DNA of 64,000 nucleotides from Thalassotalea sp. Sam97. GTDB taxonomy: Bacteria > Pseudomonadota > Gammaproteobacteria > Enterobacterales > Alteromonadaceae. A program made the translations under genes and the position numbers. Under the pieces are notes generated by a model. The model did not search any database and was not told the DNA's origin. It saw only the letters and a program-made list of their open reading frames with translations. Location of the stretch: contig NZ_CP166919.1 in the NCBI RefSeq assembly GCF_041379765.1, forward strand, positions 1,922,001 through 1,986,000, given 5' to 3'. Numbering within the stretch: position 1 is the first letter of the stretch; every line of letters starts with the position of its first letter. This document shows positions 1 to 8,664 of this stretch, in pieces.

Positions 1-18
1 CAATTTTTTGTGGCCTAA

Positions 19-738
19 TCAATCAGATAAATAATACTCAATGGTTGATACCACACGAATCTTCTTAATATGAGGATTATTTTTATCACGGTCGGAAATA
101 CTAAATTGCCCCTGTGATGCACGTTTGATTTTTCCAAGAATACTATCTGAGTCAGCGGCAAACTTTTCTGCCACAGCACGGGCGTTGCGAGTCGCTTCTT
201 CTATCATGGCGGGCTTGATATCATTAAGGCCCGTAAATATGTACTCGATTTGTGCCTGATAATTCGCTCCCGTTAACACGATCCCCTGTTTACCAAGGCT
301 TGACATCTGAGTCATGACAGAGCGAACCGTGTCAATTTGCTCAGAATAAACGGTAACCGTTTGTACCCCAGTGTAACGAAACTCCGTTTTACCCGCACTG
401 CCATACTGTTGCGCTAATTTGTCCGTGATCACCGGCGACGTTGCAGATATTTCATCACTTTGAATGCCATTTATAAGCAAGAACGCTTGGATTTTTTCGG
501 TGTTTTTCTCAATAACTTGATACAGCTCTTGCACATCATTGGCTGCTTGCGAAAACTGAATAGGCCAAATAACCACATTAGCTTGTTGCTCTCGCTCTGC
601 TAACCCCTTAACAACAACGCTACGTTCATATTGCTTAACACTTATCGCCGCGTCCGCCAAAAAATAACCTAACAGTGCTAAGCCAAGCACGATACTGCTA
701 CCCAAAATAAATGCACCGACGCTATCCTTTGACTGCAT
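19..738 (-). CDS. SIMPL (DUF541) domain protein, membrane anchored
   Basis: The 239-residue protein has one hydrophobic segment near the N-terminus (about residues 10-31), followed by a periplasmic-looking region that starts with a VVVKGLAEREQQANVV-type stretch, as in SIMPL/DUF541 proteins. Such proteins are periplasmic or membrane-anchored. Some affect oxidative-stress tolerance, but the molecular function is not settled. It starts at the ATG at 738 and is divergent from the HlyD-family gene, with about 190 bases between them. The family call rests on length, topology and the N-terminal motif; nothing in the context suggests a link to steroid metabolism. Confidence 0.75.
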   Translation of the reverse strand: MQSKDSVGAFILGSSIVLGLALLGYFLADAAISVKQYERSVVVKGLAEREQQANVVIWPIQFSQAANDVQELYQVIEKNTEKIQAFLLINGIQSDEISATSPVITDKLAQQYGSAGKTEFRYTGVQTVTVYSEQIDTVRSVMTQMSSLGKQGIVLTGANYQAQIEYIFTGLNDIKPAMIEEATRNARAVAEKFAADSDSILGKIKRASQGQFSISDRDKNNPHIKKIRVVSTIEYYLSD

Positions 739-931
739 AACTTTACCTTTATCCGCTATTGATAGGTAACTTATATGACATTTTTTGCATAAATCAACCC
801 GTTAACTCGGCGGGCTAAATCCCATATGAAAAAGACTATACTTAATTTGCATGGCAAGTGCCTTCATTTAACCGCTAGGCTTATGTCATGACAACTAACG
901 CAACCATTCATTGCCTATCAAGGAGCGTGAC

Positions 932-2041
932 GTGTCCGATACCGAGACAAACACCGAGCAACCATCGCAAGATACCAGTCATATAAAACAAGCGCGATCA
1001 TTCACCCTGATTTTATTACTCGTGATTTTATTGTTATGGGGCTATACGCTGTGGGCAGATCGTGTTACGCCAATGACTGACCAAGTGCGAGTCAATGGCC
1101 AAGTTATACGTATTAGTCCTGAAGTGTCAGGACCGATATCTGAAATTCATGTTCTGGATAATAGCCTAGTGAATGTTGGTGACACCTTAATTTCTATTAA
1201 TCCTGCGCCATTTGAACTGGCCGTAAAAACAGCGCGCTTTGAACTGCAAAAGGCGGGCCAGTCATTTATGGCTGATACTGCGGCAATTAATGTTGCCAAA
1301 GCCAATGAAGTGGCGGCGCGTGTTAAAGTCAATAATGCCAAAAAAAACGTCGAGCGAAATCGTCAATTGGTTAAAAAAGGCATCATTAGCCAAGCAAGTA
1401 TGGATGATGCCGTTACCGAATTAGAAACCGCACAAGCAAACCTTGAACAAAACAAATCCGCATTAGAAAAAGCCAAGCAACAATCTGGCCCTCGGGATAA
1501 GGACAATCCAGCGATACAAGTTGGTTTGACCAAACTCGATCAAGCGTTGCTCAACCTCAGCAACACCAAGTTACTGGCACCAACCAACGGCGTGATCACT
1601 AATATGGATATTGCTGTGGGTGATTTTGCGGCAGCGGGACAGCCGATAATGACCTTGATAAATACCCGTTATTTATGGCTCACGGCCATGGTTAGAGAAA
1701 ACTCCATCGGTCATTTAAAGCAAGGCGATAGTGTTAAAATCGTTTTAGAGTCTTATCCTGGCGAGATATTTATTGGTACTATTTCATCCATTGGCTGGGG
1801 CAGCAGTGGTAACGGTAATTTTGCCGTTGATACCGGGAACGGCCTAATTAACTCGCCAACCACAGGTCCTAAAGCCCAACGTTTTCCCGTTAATATTGAA
1901 TTTTCAGAGCTACCTGATCACGTTACCTTACGCTACGGTGGCAGAGCAACCGTGGCGTTTTATCCCAACAAAAGTGGCATTGGTGAAACATTGCAAGACT
2001 TTTGGATTTGGATGTGGAGCTACATAAGCTATGTTTCGTAG
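932..2041 (+). CDS. HlyD/EmrA-family membrane fusion protein
   Basis: This is a periplasmic adaptor subunit of an efflux system. After a short polar N-terminus there is one transmembrane helix (about residues 24-42), then a biotinyl-lipoyl-like half motif (SPEVSGPISEIHVLDNSLV), a long coiled coil rich in Ala/Lys/Glu, the second lipoyl half (LLAPTNGVITNMDIAVGDF) and a beta-barrel region. I take the GTG at 932, because an AAGGAG ribosome site lies 6 bases upstream; a TTG at 911 in the same frame has none. The end overlaps the next gene by 11 bases, so the two are translationally coupled and probably form one efflux complex. The substrate is unknown. Confidence 0.85.
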   Translation: MSDTETNTEQPSQDTSHIKQARSFTLILLLVILLLWGYTLWADRVTPMTDQVRVNGQVIRISPEVSGPISEIHVLDNSLVNVGDTLISINPAPFELAVKTARFELQKAGQSFMADTAAINVAKANEVAARVKVNNAKKNVERNRQLVKKGIISQASMDDAVTELETAQANLEQNKSALEKAKQQSGPRDKDNPAIQVGLTKLDQALLNLSNTKLLAPTNGVITNMDIAVGDFAAAGQPIMTLINTRYLWLTAMVRENSIGHLKQGDSVKIVLESYPGEIFIGTISSIGWGSSGNGNFAVDTGNGLINSPTTGPKAQRFPVNIEFSELPDHVTLRYGGRATVAFYPNKSGIGETLQDFWIWMWSYISYVS

Positions 2042-3050
2042 TGCCGCCAACCCACTCATAAGAGTTGCACTATTTCCGGTATTACTGCTATTTTGGCAGC
2101 ACGTTTTTGGTACCGACTTACCACTGCTTGCGCCAGCTATGTGCGCGGTATTTTTAACCACAACACATCAGCCTCCGCCGTTTATTATGGTGGTATTGAT
2201 GGCGGCTGTGTTATCTGTCACCGCGTGGCTACAAGTCGCTATCGATAATCGGTTTGCTGACTACCCGCACCTGTACTATCTGACCTTATTCGCCGTGTTT
2301 TATTGGTGCATGGAACGCACTAAGAAAAACCCACAAGATGTCTTTGCTATTTTGCTTATCGTCTCTACCGCGATGATTGCCACCTTTTCTCGACAGCAAG
2401 GTATGAATGTCGGTGATATTCCACAAGCGCTATGGAGCAATATCTGGGTGGGTGGCTTTGTCGCGTACCTTGCCTATTGGCTATTTCCCGATGGCACGCC
2501 TCTCGCACCACAAAAAGCTTCGCCAACGTCAAATGTGCAATACCTATTTGACTGGCAAATATTCGTTAAAGCGCTGGTGCTATTGGTGGTTTTAGTGGTG
2601 TGTATGAATTTCGAGCTAGAGCAAACCACCATTATTACCGTTGTCGTTGGTCTTATCATTAAAGACGTCGACCCGGTGGTTGGCCATGATTACGGCGCAC
2701 GGCGATTTTTGGCGACATTTGCCAGTGTGTTGTACGCCATTCCAACGCTTATCGCCTGTATTTTACAAGTAAACCTTATAGGTACACTAGGCATCACCTT
2801 AGTCAGCGCCATGTATATGGGCATTCACGCCCAGCAAAAACAAGCGAGCTATAACTCGATTCAACTGATGTACACCAGTTTTGTGGTGTTGATTTTTTAT
2901 CCCGTGACAGCAACCAGCATCAGCGCACTTGCTGACAACACAGAGCGATTCGCCTCTATATTGCTCGCCGTCATCATAGGTTGGTTAACCCTACTCATGT
3001 TATCCAGCCGTAACAGCCTGATAAAAGCTGATCGGGACAACTCAAATTGA
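2031..3050 (+). CDS. DUF2955/FUSC-like integral membrane protein
   Basis: The 339-residue, strongly hydrophobic protein has two clusters of transmembrane helices separated by a short polar segment near residues 160-180. This is the layout of DUF2955 and the related FUSC (aromatic acid exporter, AaeB-like) families. Its start lies inside the 3' end of the HlyD-family gene, so the pair most likely forms an inner-membrane pump with its adaptor. The family assignment is from topology and neighbour rather than a catalytic motif. A bidirectional hairpin follows the stop codon. Confidence 0.7.
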   Translation: MFRSAANPLIRVALFPVLLLFWQHVFGTDLPLLAPAMCAVFLTTTHQPPPFIMVVLMAAVLSVTAWLQVAIDNRFADYPHLYYLTLFAVFYWCMERTKKNPQDVFAILLIVSTAMIATFSRQQGMNVGDIPQALWSNIWVGGFVAYLAYWLFPDGTPLAPQKASPTSNVQYLFDWQIFVKALVLLVVLVVCMNFELEQTTIITVVVGLIIKDVDPVVGHDYGARRFLATFASVLYAIPTLIACILQVNLIGTLGITLVSAMYMGIHAQQKQASYNSIQLMYTSFVVLIFYPVTATSISALADNTERFASILLAVIIGWLTLLMLSSRNSLIKADRDNSN

Positions 3051-3075
3051 AGATCATTTACAGCGTCAGATCAAA

Positions 3076-3111
3076 AAAGGCGTTTACAAGTGTATCCTCA
3101 TAAACGCCTTT
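3076..3111. terminator. Bidirectional terminator between the efflux pair and htpG
   Basis: An 11-base perfect inverted repeat (AAAGGCGTTTA / TAAACGCCTTT) with a 14-base loop sits between convergent genes. The A-rich left side and T-containing right side fit termination on both strands. Confidence 0.75.
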
Positions 3112-3160
3112 ACCAATAATGTGATGTGTACAATGAGACTACATCAGTTACCTGAGCTGA

Positions 3161-5104
3161 TTACTTAGTCAGGCTTAGCATCAACTTGTTTAACTTGCCA
3201 ACAAATGATGCTGGATCTTTCAAGCTACCACGCTCGGCTAATGTCGCTTGCTCAAATAATACGTCAGTCCATTCTGCAAATTTGTCATCGTCTTGCTCGT
3301 CAGCAATGTGTTTAACTAACTCATGCTCGGCGTTGATTTCAAAAATAGGTTTAGACTCAGGTACTTCTTGGCCAACCGATTGCATCAGCTTAATCATCTG
3401 CGAGCTCATATCGTGCTCGTCGGTAACGATACATGCAGGTGAATCCGTTAAACGATGAGTAATACGCACATCTTTCACTTTTTCGCCTAAGCTGCCTTTA
3501 ATGCGAGTGATCACCGAATCAAACTCTTTCTCAAGTTTTTCTTGGGCTTCTTTGGTTTCGGCATCATCTAGATCGCCTAAATCCAAGTCACCGCGGGTAA
3601 CAGAGGCAAATTGCTTACCATCGAAATCCGTTAAGTGACTCATTAACCACTCGTCAATGCGATCGCTCATTAGCAGAACTTCGATGCCCTTCTTGCGGAA
3701 CACTTCAAGGTGCGGGCTGTTTTTCGCCGCAGCAAAGCTATCAGCAACCACGTAGTAAATCTTATCTTGGCCTTCTTGCATGCGCTCAATGTAGTCAGTT
3801 AATGACACATTTTGCACGCTAGAGTCGGTGTGTGTTGAGCTAAAGCGCAACAGTTTGGCAATGGCTTCTTTATTGGCCATATCTTCCGCAGGGCCTTCTT
3901 TTAGCACTTGGCCAAATTCATCCCAGAAGCCTTGGTATTTTTCAGCGTCTTTCTTGCCAAGTTTATCAAGCATACCAAGTACTCGTTTCGTACAACCTTT
4001 ACGCATTGCTTGGGTGACTTTATTATCTTGTAAGATTTCACGTGATACGTTTAATGGTAAGTCGTTTGAATCAAGCAAACCTTTCACAAAGCGCAGGTAC
4101 GTTGGCATAAACTGCTCAGCGTCATCCATGATAAACACGCGTTGTACGTATAATTTTAAGCCATGTTGACGCTCGCGATTATATAAATCAAATGGTGCCT
4201 TGCTTGGTACGTAAAGTAGTGAGGTGTACTCGTTGGTACCTTCTACTTTATTGTGCGCCCATAATAGCGGCTCTTGGAAGTCGTGCGATACGTGCTTGTA
4301 GAACTCTTGGTATTCTTCATCTGTGATATCGGCTTTTTCACGAGTCCATAGTGCTTCAGCTTTGTTTACGCTTTGCCATTCAGCTGGTTTTGCTTCAATT
4401 GCAGGGCGAATAACGTTGCCTTCTTCATCTTTCTCTTCGTCTTGTGCGTCAACCGCAGGCGTAAGCATTTCAACTGGAATAGAAATATGATCAGAGTATT
4501 TGGTCACAATCGACTTTAAGCGCCAATCGTCTAAGAATTCTTGCTCTTCTTCTTTTAAGAATAAGATGATGTCAGTACCACGGCTTGATTTTTCAATGTT
4601 TTCAACAGAGAAGTCACCTTCACCGGCTGAAGTCCACTCAACCGCTTCACTCGCTCCTGCGCCAGCAGCACGAGTACGCACCACAACTTTATCGGCAACG
4701 ATAAATGCAGAATAAAAACCGACACCAAATTGACCGATTAATTGTGAATCAGATGCTTGATCACCAGATAAACGCGAGAAGAAATCTGCTGTACCTGATT
4801 TAGCAATCGTACCTAAGTTAGTGATCACCTCATCACGGGTCATACCAATACCGTTATCAGAAATGGTAATGGTATTGGCGTCTTTGTCAGCTGACACACG
4901 TACTCGTAGGCTACCATCGCCATCGTATAAGTTGGCATTTTCTAATGCTTTAAAACGTAATTTGTCCGCCGCATCAGCCGAGTTTGAAACTAACTCTCTT
5001 AGGAAAATTTCCTTATTGCTGTATAACGAGTGGATCATTAATTGCAGAAGTTGTTTTACTTCCGTTTGAAAACCATGAACTTCTTTATGACTTTGTTCAG
5101 ACAT
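3161..5104 (-). CDS. htpG: Chaperone protein HtpG (Hsp90)
   Basis: Cytoplasmic Hsp90-family ATP-dependent chaperone of 647 residues, close to the usual bacterial length. The GHKL ATPase motifs are visible: E37/N41/D44 in ELVSNSADAADK, the DNGIGM box near residues 83-88 and GQFGVGF near 124-130. The middle and C-terminal dimerisation domains follow in normal proportion. An AGGAG ribosome site lies 8 bases before the ATG. A good match to a sigma-32 promoter about 90 bases upstream (5198-5223) suggests heat-shock control. recR lies upstream on the same strand, an arrangement common in Alteromonadales. Confidence 0.97.
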   Translation of the reverse strand: MSEQSHKEVHGFQTEVKQLLQLMIHSLYSNKEIFLRELVSNSADAADKLRFKALENANLYDGDGSLRVRVSADKDANTITISDNGIGMTRDEVITNLGTIAKSGTADFFSRLSGDQASDSQLIGQFGVGFYSAFIVADKVVVRTRAAGAGASEAVEWTSAGEGDFSVENIEKSSRGTDIILFLKEEEQEFLDDWRLKSIVTKYSDHISIPVEMLTPAVDAQDEEKDEEGNVIRPAIEAKPAEWQSVNKAEALWTREKADITDEEYQEFYKHVSHDFQEPLLWAHNKVEGTNEYTSLLYVPSKAPFDLYNRERQHGLKLYVQRVFIMDDAEQFMPTYLRFVKGLLDSNDLPLNVSREILQDNKVTQAMRKGCTKRVLGMLDKLGKKDAEKYQGFWDEFGQVLKEGPAEDMANKEAIAKLLRFSSTHTDSSVQNVSLTDYIERMQEGQDKIYYVVADSFAAAKNSPHLEVFRKKGIEVLLMSDRIDEWLMSHLTDFDGKQFASVTRGDLDLGDLDDAETKEAQEKLEKEFDSVITRIKGSLGEKVKDVRITHRLTDSPACIVTDEHDMSSQMIKLMQSVGQEVPESKPIFEINAEHELVKHIADEQDDDKFAEWTDVLFEQATLAERGSLKDPASFVGKLNKLMLSLTK

Positions 5105-5531
5105 AAAAAATACTCCTAAAAAAATATCAAATTACGAAATGAGGCGCTAACGAACTGTGCGTTTTAAAACATCTAATGCGCCGCTGATAAATGAAAAATG
5201 GGGATGTAAAAATCAATTTAAAGGGCTTTTTTTAATTTTTTGCAAAAAATAGACTTAAAAATCAAAGTCAAGTTTAAATTTTAAACAAATGTTGAATACC
5301 AGCGTCCATAACTCACGTTGCGCTAAAAGGGGTTTAACGGCTTTAGATGGCGGTCTGCGACGAGGTCTAGCAACGACTAACATGTCGCTGTCTATGAATG
5401 ACTTAGGATAGCTGCTATTTACTCAAATATAGGGAGCGAAAAATACACCGAATACCGACAGTAATGACAATAGCACCACGAGTTATGTCATTACTGTCCA
5501 CGAAAAAGATCAAATATTAGCAATTAAAACA
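5105..5531. other. Intergenic region htpG-recR
   Basis: This 427-base stretch has no gene. It holds the htpG promoter (5198-5223) and, close to the recR stop, a 13-base perfect inverted repeat (5457-5469 and 5486-5498, arms GACAGTAATGACA / TGTCATTACTGTC, 16-base loop). The hairpin has no clear T-run on the minus strand, so it may be a 3'-end RNA structure rather than a classical terminator. I see nothing else. Confidence 0.6.
5198..5223 (-). promoter_or_regulatory. Sigma-32-like heat-shock promoter of htpG
   Basis: Read on the minus strand, CTTTAAA, a 13-base spacer and CCCCAT closely match the sigma-32 consensus (CTTGAAA, 13-14, CCCCATNT). It lies about 95-120 bases upstream of the htpG start. 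The assignment is by consensus only. Confidence 0.65.
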
Positions 5532-6131
5532 TTAAATAACTTTACGGCCTGAAAATGCGTGTGACAACGTATTACCGTCAACGTATTCCAGCTCGCCACC
5601 CACAGGGACACCATGAGCAATACGCGATGCTTGAATATCGTAGCGTTTCGCCGTATCGGCAATAAAGTGCGCGGTTGCTTCCCCTTCAACCGTTGGGTTA
5701 GTTGCTAGAATCATTTCATCAAACTGACCTGATTGCAGATGACGTTCTAAAATATCTAAACCCAGCTGCTCTGGACCAATACCATCAATAGGCGATAAAT
5801 GCCCCATCAAGACAAAATAACGACCAGTAAATTCACCGGTTTGCTCTATAGCAATAATATCCGATGGTGATTCAACCACACATAACACGCGCTTTTCAGC
5901 TCGCTTAGGACTTTGACAAATATCGCAGTACTCTTTTTCGGTAAAGGTTCGACAACCTTTACAATGGCCAATATCTTCCATCGCAATGGCCAACGCCGTG
6001 GCTAATTTACTGCCGCCAATGCGGTTACGTTCAAGTAAATGAAATGCCATACGTTGTGCGGACTTTGGACCAATGCCAGGTAAACATTTTAAGGCATCAA
6101 TCAGATCTTGAACCATTGGGCTTAACTTCAT
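5532..6131 (-). CDS. recR: Recombination protein RecR
   Basis: RecR acts with RecO and RecF in loading RecA at gaps and in recombinational repair. The 199-residue protein has the normal architecture: a helix-hairpin-helix (LPGIGPKSAQRMAF, residues 17-30), a C4 zinc finger (C57, C60, C69, C72) and a Toprim domain starting near residue 84 (VVESPSDIIAIE). It is usually the last gene of dnaX-ybaB-recR. Here neither dnaX nor ybaB is upstream and a GntP permease gene takes their place, so the usual operon is broken at about 6.13-6.22 kb. Confidence 0.97.
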   Translation of the reverse strand: MKLSPMVQDLIDALKCLPGIGPKSAQRMAFHLLERNRIGGSKLATALAIAMEDIGHCKGCRTFTEKEYCDICQSPKRAEKRVLCVVESPSDIIAIEQTGEFTGRYFVLMGHLSPIDGIGPEQLGLDILERHLQSGQFDEMILATNPTVEGEATAHFIADTAKRYDIQASRIAHGVPVGGELEYVDGNTLSHAFSGRKVI

Positions 6132-6221
6132 AATCGCAACTCAATTCAGGTAATTTTTGTTAAAAACACTAGGGCGCTATAGTCCCATTATTTATAACGC
6201 TTTGCAATTATCTAAACGTTA

Positions 6222-7574
6222 TCAAGCCAGTGCCCAAATAGCGCCAATGGTACAAATAAGCGGCACCACCATGGTCATTTTCGCTAACGCCAAATACGCC
6301 GTATTGTGCGACTCACCACAAATAGCCCGAACTAAGGTAACCACGTAACCATTGTGCGGCATCGAATCAAGCACACCGGATGATAACGATATGGTGCGGT
6401 GCAAATGCTCAGGATTCGCGCCAGCATCCAAATATATTGGCCCTAAAATAGGTAAGGCAATACTCTGCCCACCGCTGGCTGAACCAGTAATCGCCGCAAT
6501 GAGCGTTACCGCTATCGCCGCCGACACCAATGGCGAGCCGGGAATACCGGTAACAACATCAACAGCAATGGCAAATGCAGGGGTTGCTTTTACGACGGTG
6601 CCAAAGCCGACGACAGCCGAGGTATTCGCACCAGCAATCAAGGCCCCAAGCGCGCCCTCGCCCGCAACGGCTTTCAAGTGCGTCTTCACCTGTGACCAAT
6701 AACCTACCGCCAGCACCAAACAACCGGCTAATAAGGCGATTACTAAGGCATTATTTTTGTACTCCTCATGATACATAAAGGCAGTGACAAACACCGCCAG
6801 CAATGACGCAAATGCGATCGCTGGACTGAGCGGTTTGTTATCGTCACTGGCCTCATCGAGCGATGCTAAAATAGAGCCTTCAGGTAAGCTAAATACCTCA
6901 CCATTAGCGGACGCTGAGCGGATCATTTTGTTTAACCAAACAATACCCAATACAGCCATAACCAAAGCGGTGACTAAGCTCACTTCCCATGCCGCATAAG
7001 GCGTTGTTCCCAAGTAAGGAGCAGGTAGCCAGTTTTGAATTTCCATAGAGCCAGCGCTGGTCATGGTGAAGGTGACCGAGCCAAGCGCAAGTGCCGCGGG
7101 AATAAAGCGATGCGGTAAATTGGCTTGTTGAAACAAGTTAGCGGCAAGCGGATATACCGCAAATGCGGCAATAAAGGCGCTGACACCACCGTAAGTTAAA
7201 ATACCGGTTGCCAACACCACCGCTGTAACACAGCGTTTGATGCCGATTTTATGAATAATCCAATAGGCAATCGCACTTGCACCACCAGAGTATTCCATTA
7301 ACTTGCCATACAAAGCGCCCGTTAAAAAGACTAAGTACCATACGCCTAAAAAGCCGCTAAAGCCGTTAAGGTAGCTATCGGAAAAGTTTGCCGCTTTTTC
7401 AATATCCGCGCTTTGAAATATCGGCAGGCCGTTAGTCAGTGCCACTAATAAGGCACAAATGGGCGCCGCAATCAGCAGATCCATGCCGCGAAAGACTAAA
7501 ATCGTCAGTAAAACCAACGAAGCGATAAGCCCCAAAATACCAAAGTTAGCGCCGATATCCATGCTAAAATCCAT
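6222..7574 (-). CDS. GntP-family permease
   Basis: The 450-residue polytopic protein shows the pattern of the GntP (gluconate/hydroxy-acid:H+ symporter) family: many hydrophobic helices, the segment LTYGGVSAFIAAFAVYPLAANLF, and a late glycine/serine-rich segment ITGSASGGQSIALPILGPIY that matches the re-entrant regions of the family. Family members take up gluconate, fructuronate, glycerate or 3-hydroxybutyrate; the substrate cannot be told from the sequence. It ends 90 bases from the recR start and is probably transcribed separately. MDFSM offers two close ATG starts and I keep the longer one. Confidence 0.85.
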   Translation of the reverse strand: MDFSMDIGANFGILGLIASLVLLTILVFRGMDLLIAAPICALLVALTNGLPIFQSADIEKAANFSDSYLNGFSGFLGVWYLVFLTGALYGKLMEYSGGASAIAYWIIHKIGIKRCVTAVVLATGILTYGGVSAFIAAFAVYPLAANLFQQANLPHRFIPAALALGSVTFTMTSAGSMEIQNWLPAPYLGTTPYAAWEVSLVTALVMAVLGIVWLNKMIRSASANGEVFSLPEGSILASLDEASDDNKPLSPAIAFASLLAVFVTAFMYHEEYKNNALVIALLAGCLVLAVGYWSQVKTHLKAVAGEGALGALIAGANTSAVVGFGTVVKATPAFAIAVDVVTGIPGSPLVSAAIAVTLIAAITGSASGGQSIALPILGPIYLDAGANPEHLHRTISLSSGVLDSMPHNGYVVTLVRAICGESHNTAYLALAKMTMVVPLICTIGAIWALA

Positions 7575-7926
7575 GCGTCACCTATTATTATTTTCGTCTT
7601 TTATTCTGCTCTCTGATTAAGCTAACAAAAAACAGACAAAAAGCACAAGATAAACAGAGACATGACGAATTGCAGCAGTGTCATCATTGACGCGAGACAT
7701 TAATTGCATTTCACCAACGTCAATGTATTCGAAACAAACTTAAGAACATCATCTGCCCATAACGCCCTTCCGTTCTAAGGGAATATTAATGCACAGTAAA
7801 TTAACGAAAAATCCATATGTAGCAAAGCATTAACTTGTGTGTTAAAACTGGTGTGATATATCGCGCTATTAAATTCTTAATAGTGGAATGGCGCCACTCA
7901 ATTTTTTTTAAATTACGGAGATAATA
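7575..7926. other. Intergenic region, 352 bases
   Basis: This AT-rich region separates the divergent GntP permease and small membrane protein genes. It should hold promoters for both, but I see no clear operator, repeat or RNA gene. A weak inverted pair (CCCTT / AAGGG near 7763-7781) is too short to call. Confidence 0.4.
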
Positions 7927-8232
7927 GTGAAAACATCGCTGTTAAAAGCAATGCGCCGATTTAGAAAAGGAATGCGTTTTACTGGTATGTGGTTCGTCAT
8001 TATAGGTGGATTTATGTTTTATCAATTTCTCGGGTTCTATTTAGATCCTGACGCCTCTATTGTATATAACGGTGTGCCAACAAATGATGAATCAATTAAA
8101 TTTAATGCCCTTATCTTTGTAAGCTTTTTTGTGATTATGGGCTTATTTTTTACTTTTGCTTCTAGCAAAATATTAAACAAACTATTCATTTTAAAAATGT
8201 CTCTCAAATCAGCATTTGCTTTTAAAAAGTAA
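7927..8232 (+). CDS. Small membrane protein, function unknown
   Basis: A 101-residue protein with a basic N-terminus and two hydrophobic helices (about residues 20-37 and 62-81), so probably an inner-membrane hairpin protein with a basic cytoplasmic tail. It starts at a GTG at 7927 with a GGAG ribosome site 6 bases upstream, which supports it as a real gene on this strand. The next small membrane-protein gene begins 37 bases downstream and is probably co-transcribed. I recognise no family. Confidence 0.6.
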   Translation: MKTSLLKAMRRFRKGMRFTGMWFVIIGGFMFYQFLGFYLDPDASIVYNGVPTNDESIKFNALIFVSFFVIMGLFFTFASSKILNKLFILKMSLKSAFAFKK

Positions 8233-8269
8233 TTCATAAAAATAAGCTGAACATAAAGGAAGTGTAGAG

Positions 8270-8578
8270 ATGCTCGAAGGAATAATTTCAATATTCATCT
8301 TCATTATAGAGAGTTTAGTTAGTCTAGTTACAGCCTTACTAGAAGTCGTCGCGAGTCTCTTCGTTCCAGCGGGAAAGACACTTACAGCATTAGATCTTTT
8401 TGCTGTTTTATTGGTGTTAATTACCGAAATAATATTTTGGGTGTTTTTGTGGTTAAAAGAACTTGTATTTGCTGCACTAAATTGGCGCAAACCACGTTGC
8501 ATAAATAAACCGGTGTTATGGCGACCTAAAGGGAAAGTAAAACAAGATAAAAACCTAACAACAGATAAAGGCAAATAG
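8270..8578 (+). CDS. Small membrane protein, function unknown
   Basis: The 102-residue protein has two hydrophobic segments (about residues 3-30 and 40-66) and a basic C-terminal tail rich in Lys and Arg. The ATG is preceded by AAGGA about 8 bases upstream. It follows the preceding small membrane-protein gene and is closed by a hairpin at 8607-8626. I do not recognise it; the pairing suggests the two products act together. Confidence 0.6.
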   Translation: MLEGIISIFIFIIESLVSLVTALLEVVASLFVPAGKTLTALDLFAVLLVLITEIIFWVFLWLKELVFAALNWRKPRCINKPVLWRPKGKVKQDKNLTTDKGK

Positions 8579-8606
8579 CATCAATAACTCAATCGCCATA
8601 CACAAA

Positions 8607-8626
8607 AAAGGCGCTAACGCGCCTTT
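8607..8626. terminator. Bidirectional terminator
   Basis: AAAGGCGC-taac-GCGCCTTT, an 8-base perfect stem with a 4-base loop between convergent genes, with A and T runs outside. Confidence 0.75.
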
Positions 8627-8664
8627 AACGAACAATTAATGGGTGCCTGTACAGCGCTTGTTTA

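Noticed and set aside
8037..8574. Two minus-strand frames opposite the small membrane proteins at 7927-8578
   Set aside because: The plus-strand frames have good ribosome sites, hydrophobic helices and a terminator; the minus-strand frames have none of these.
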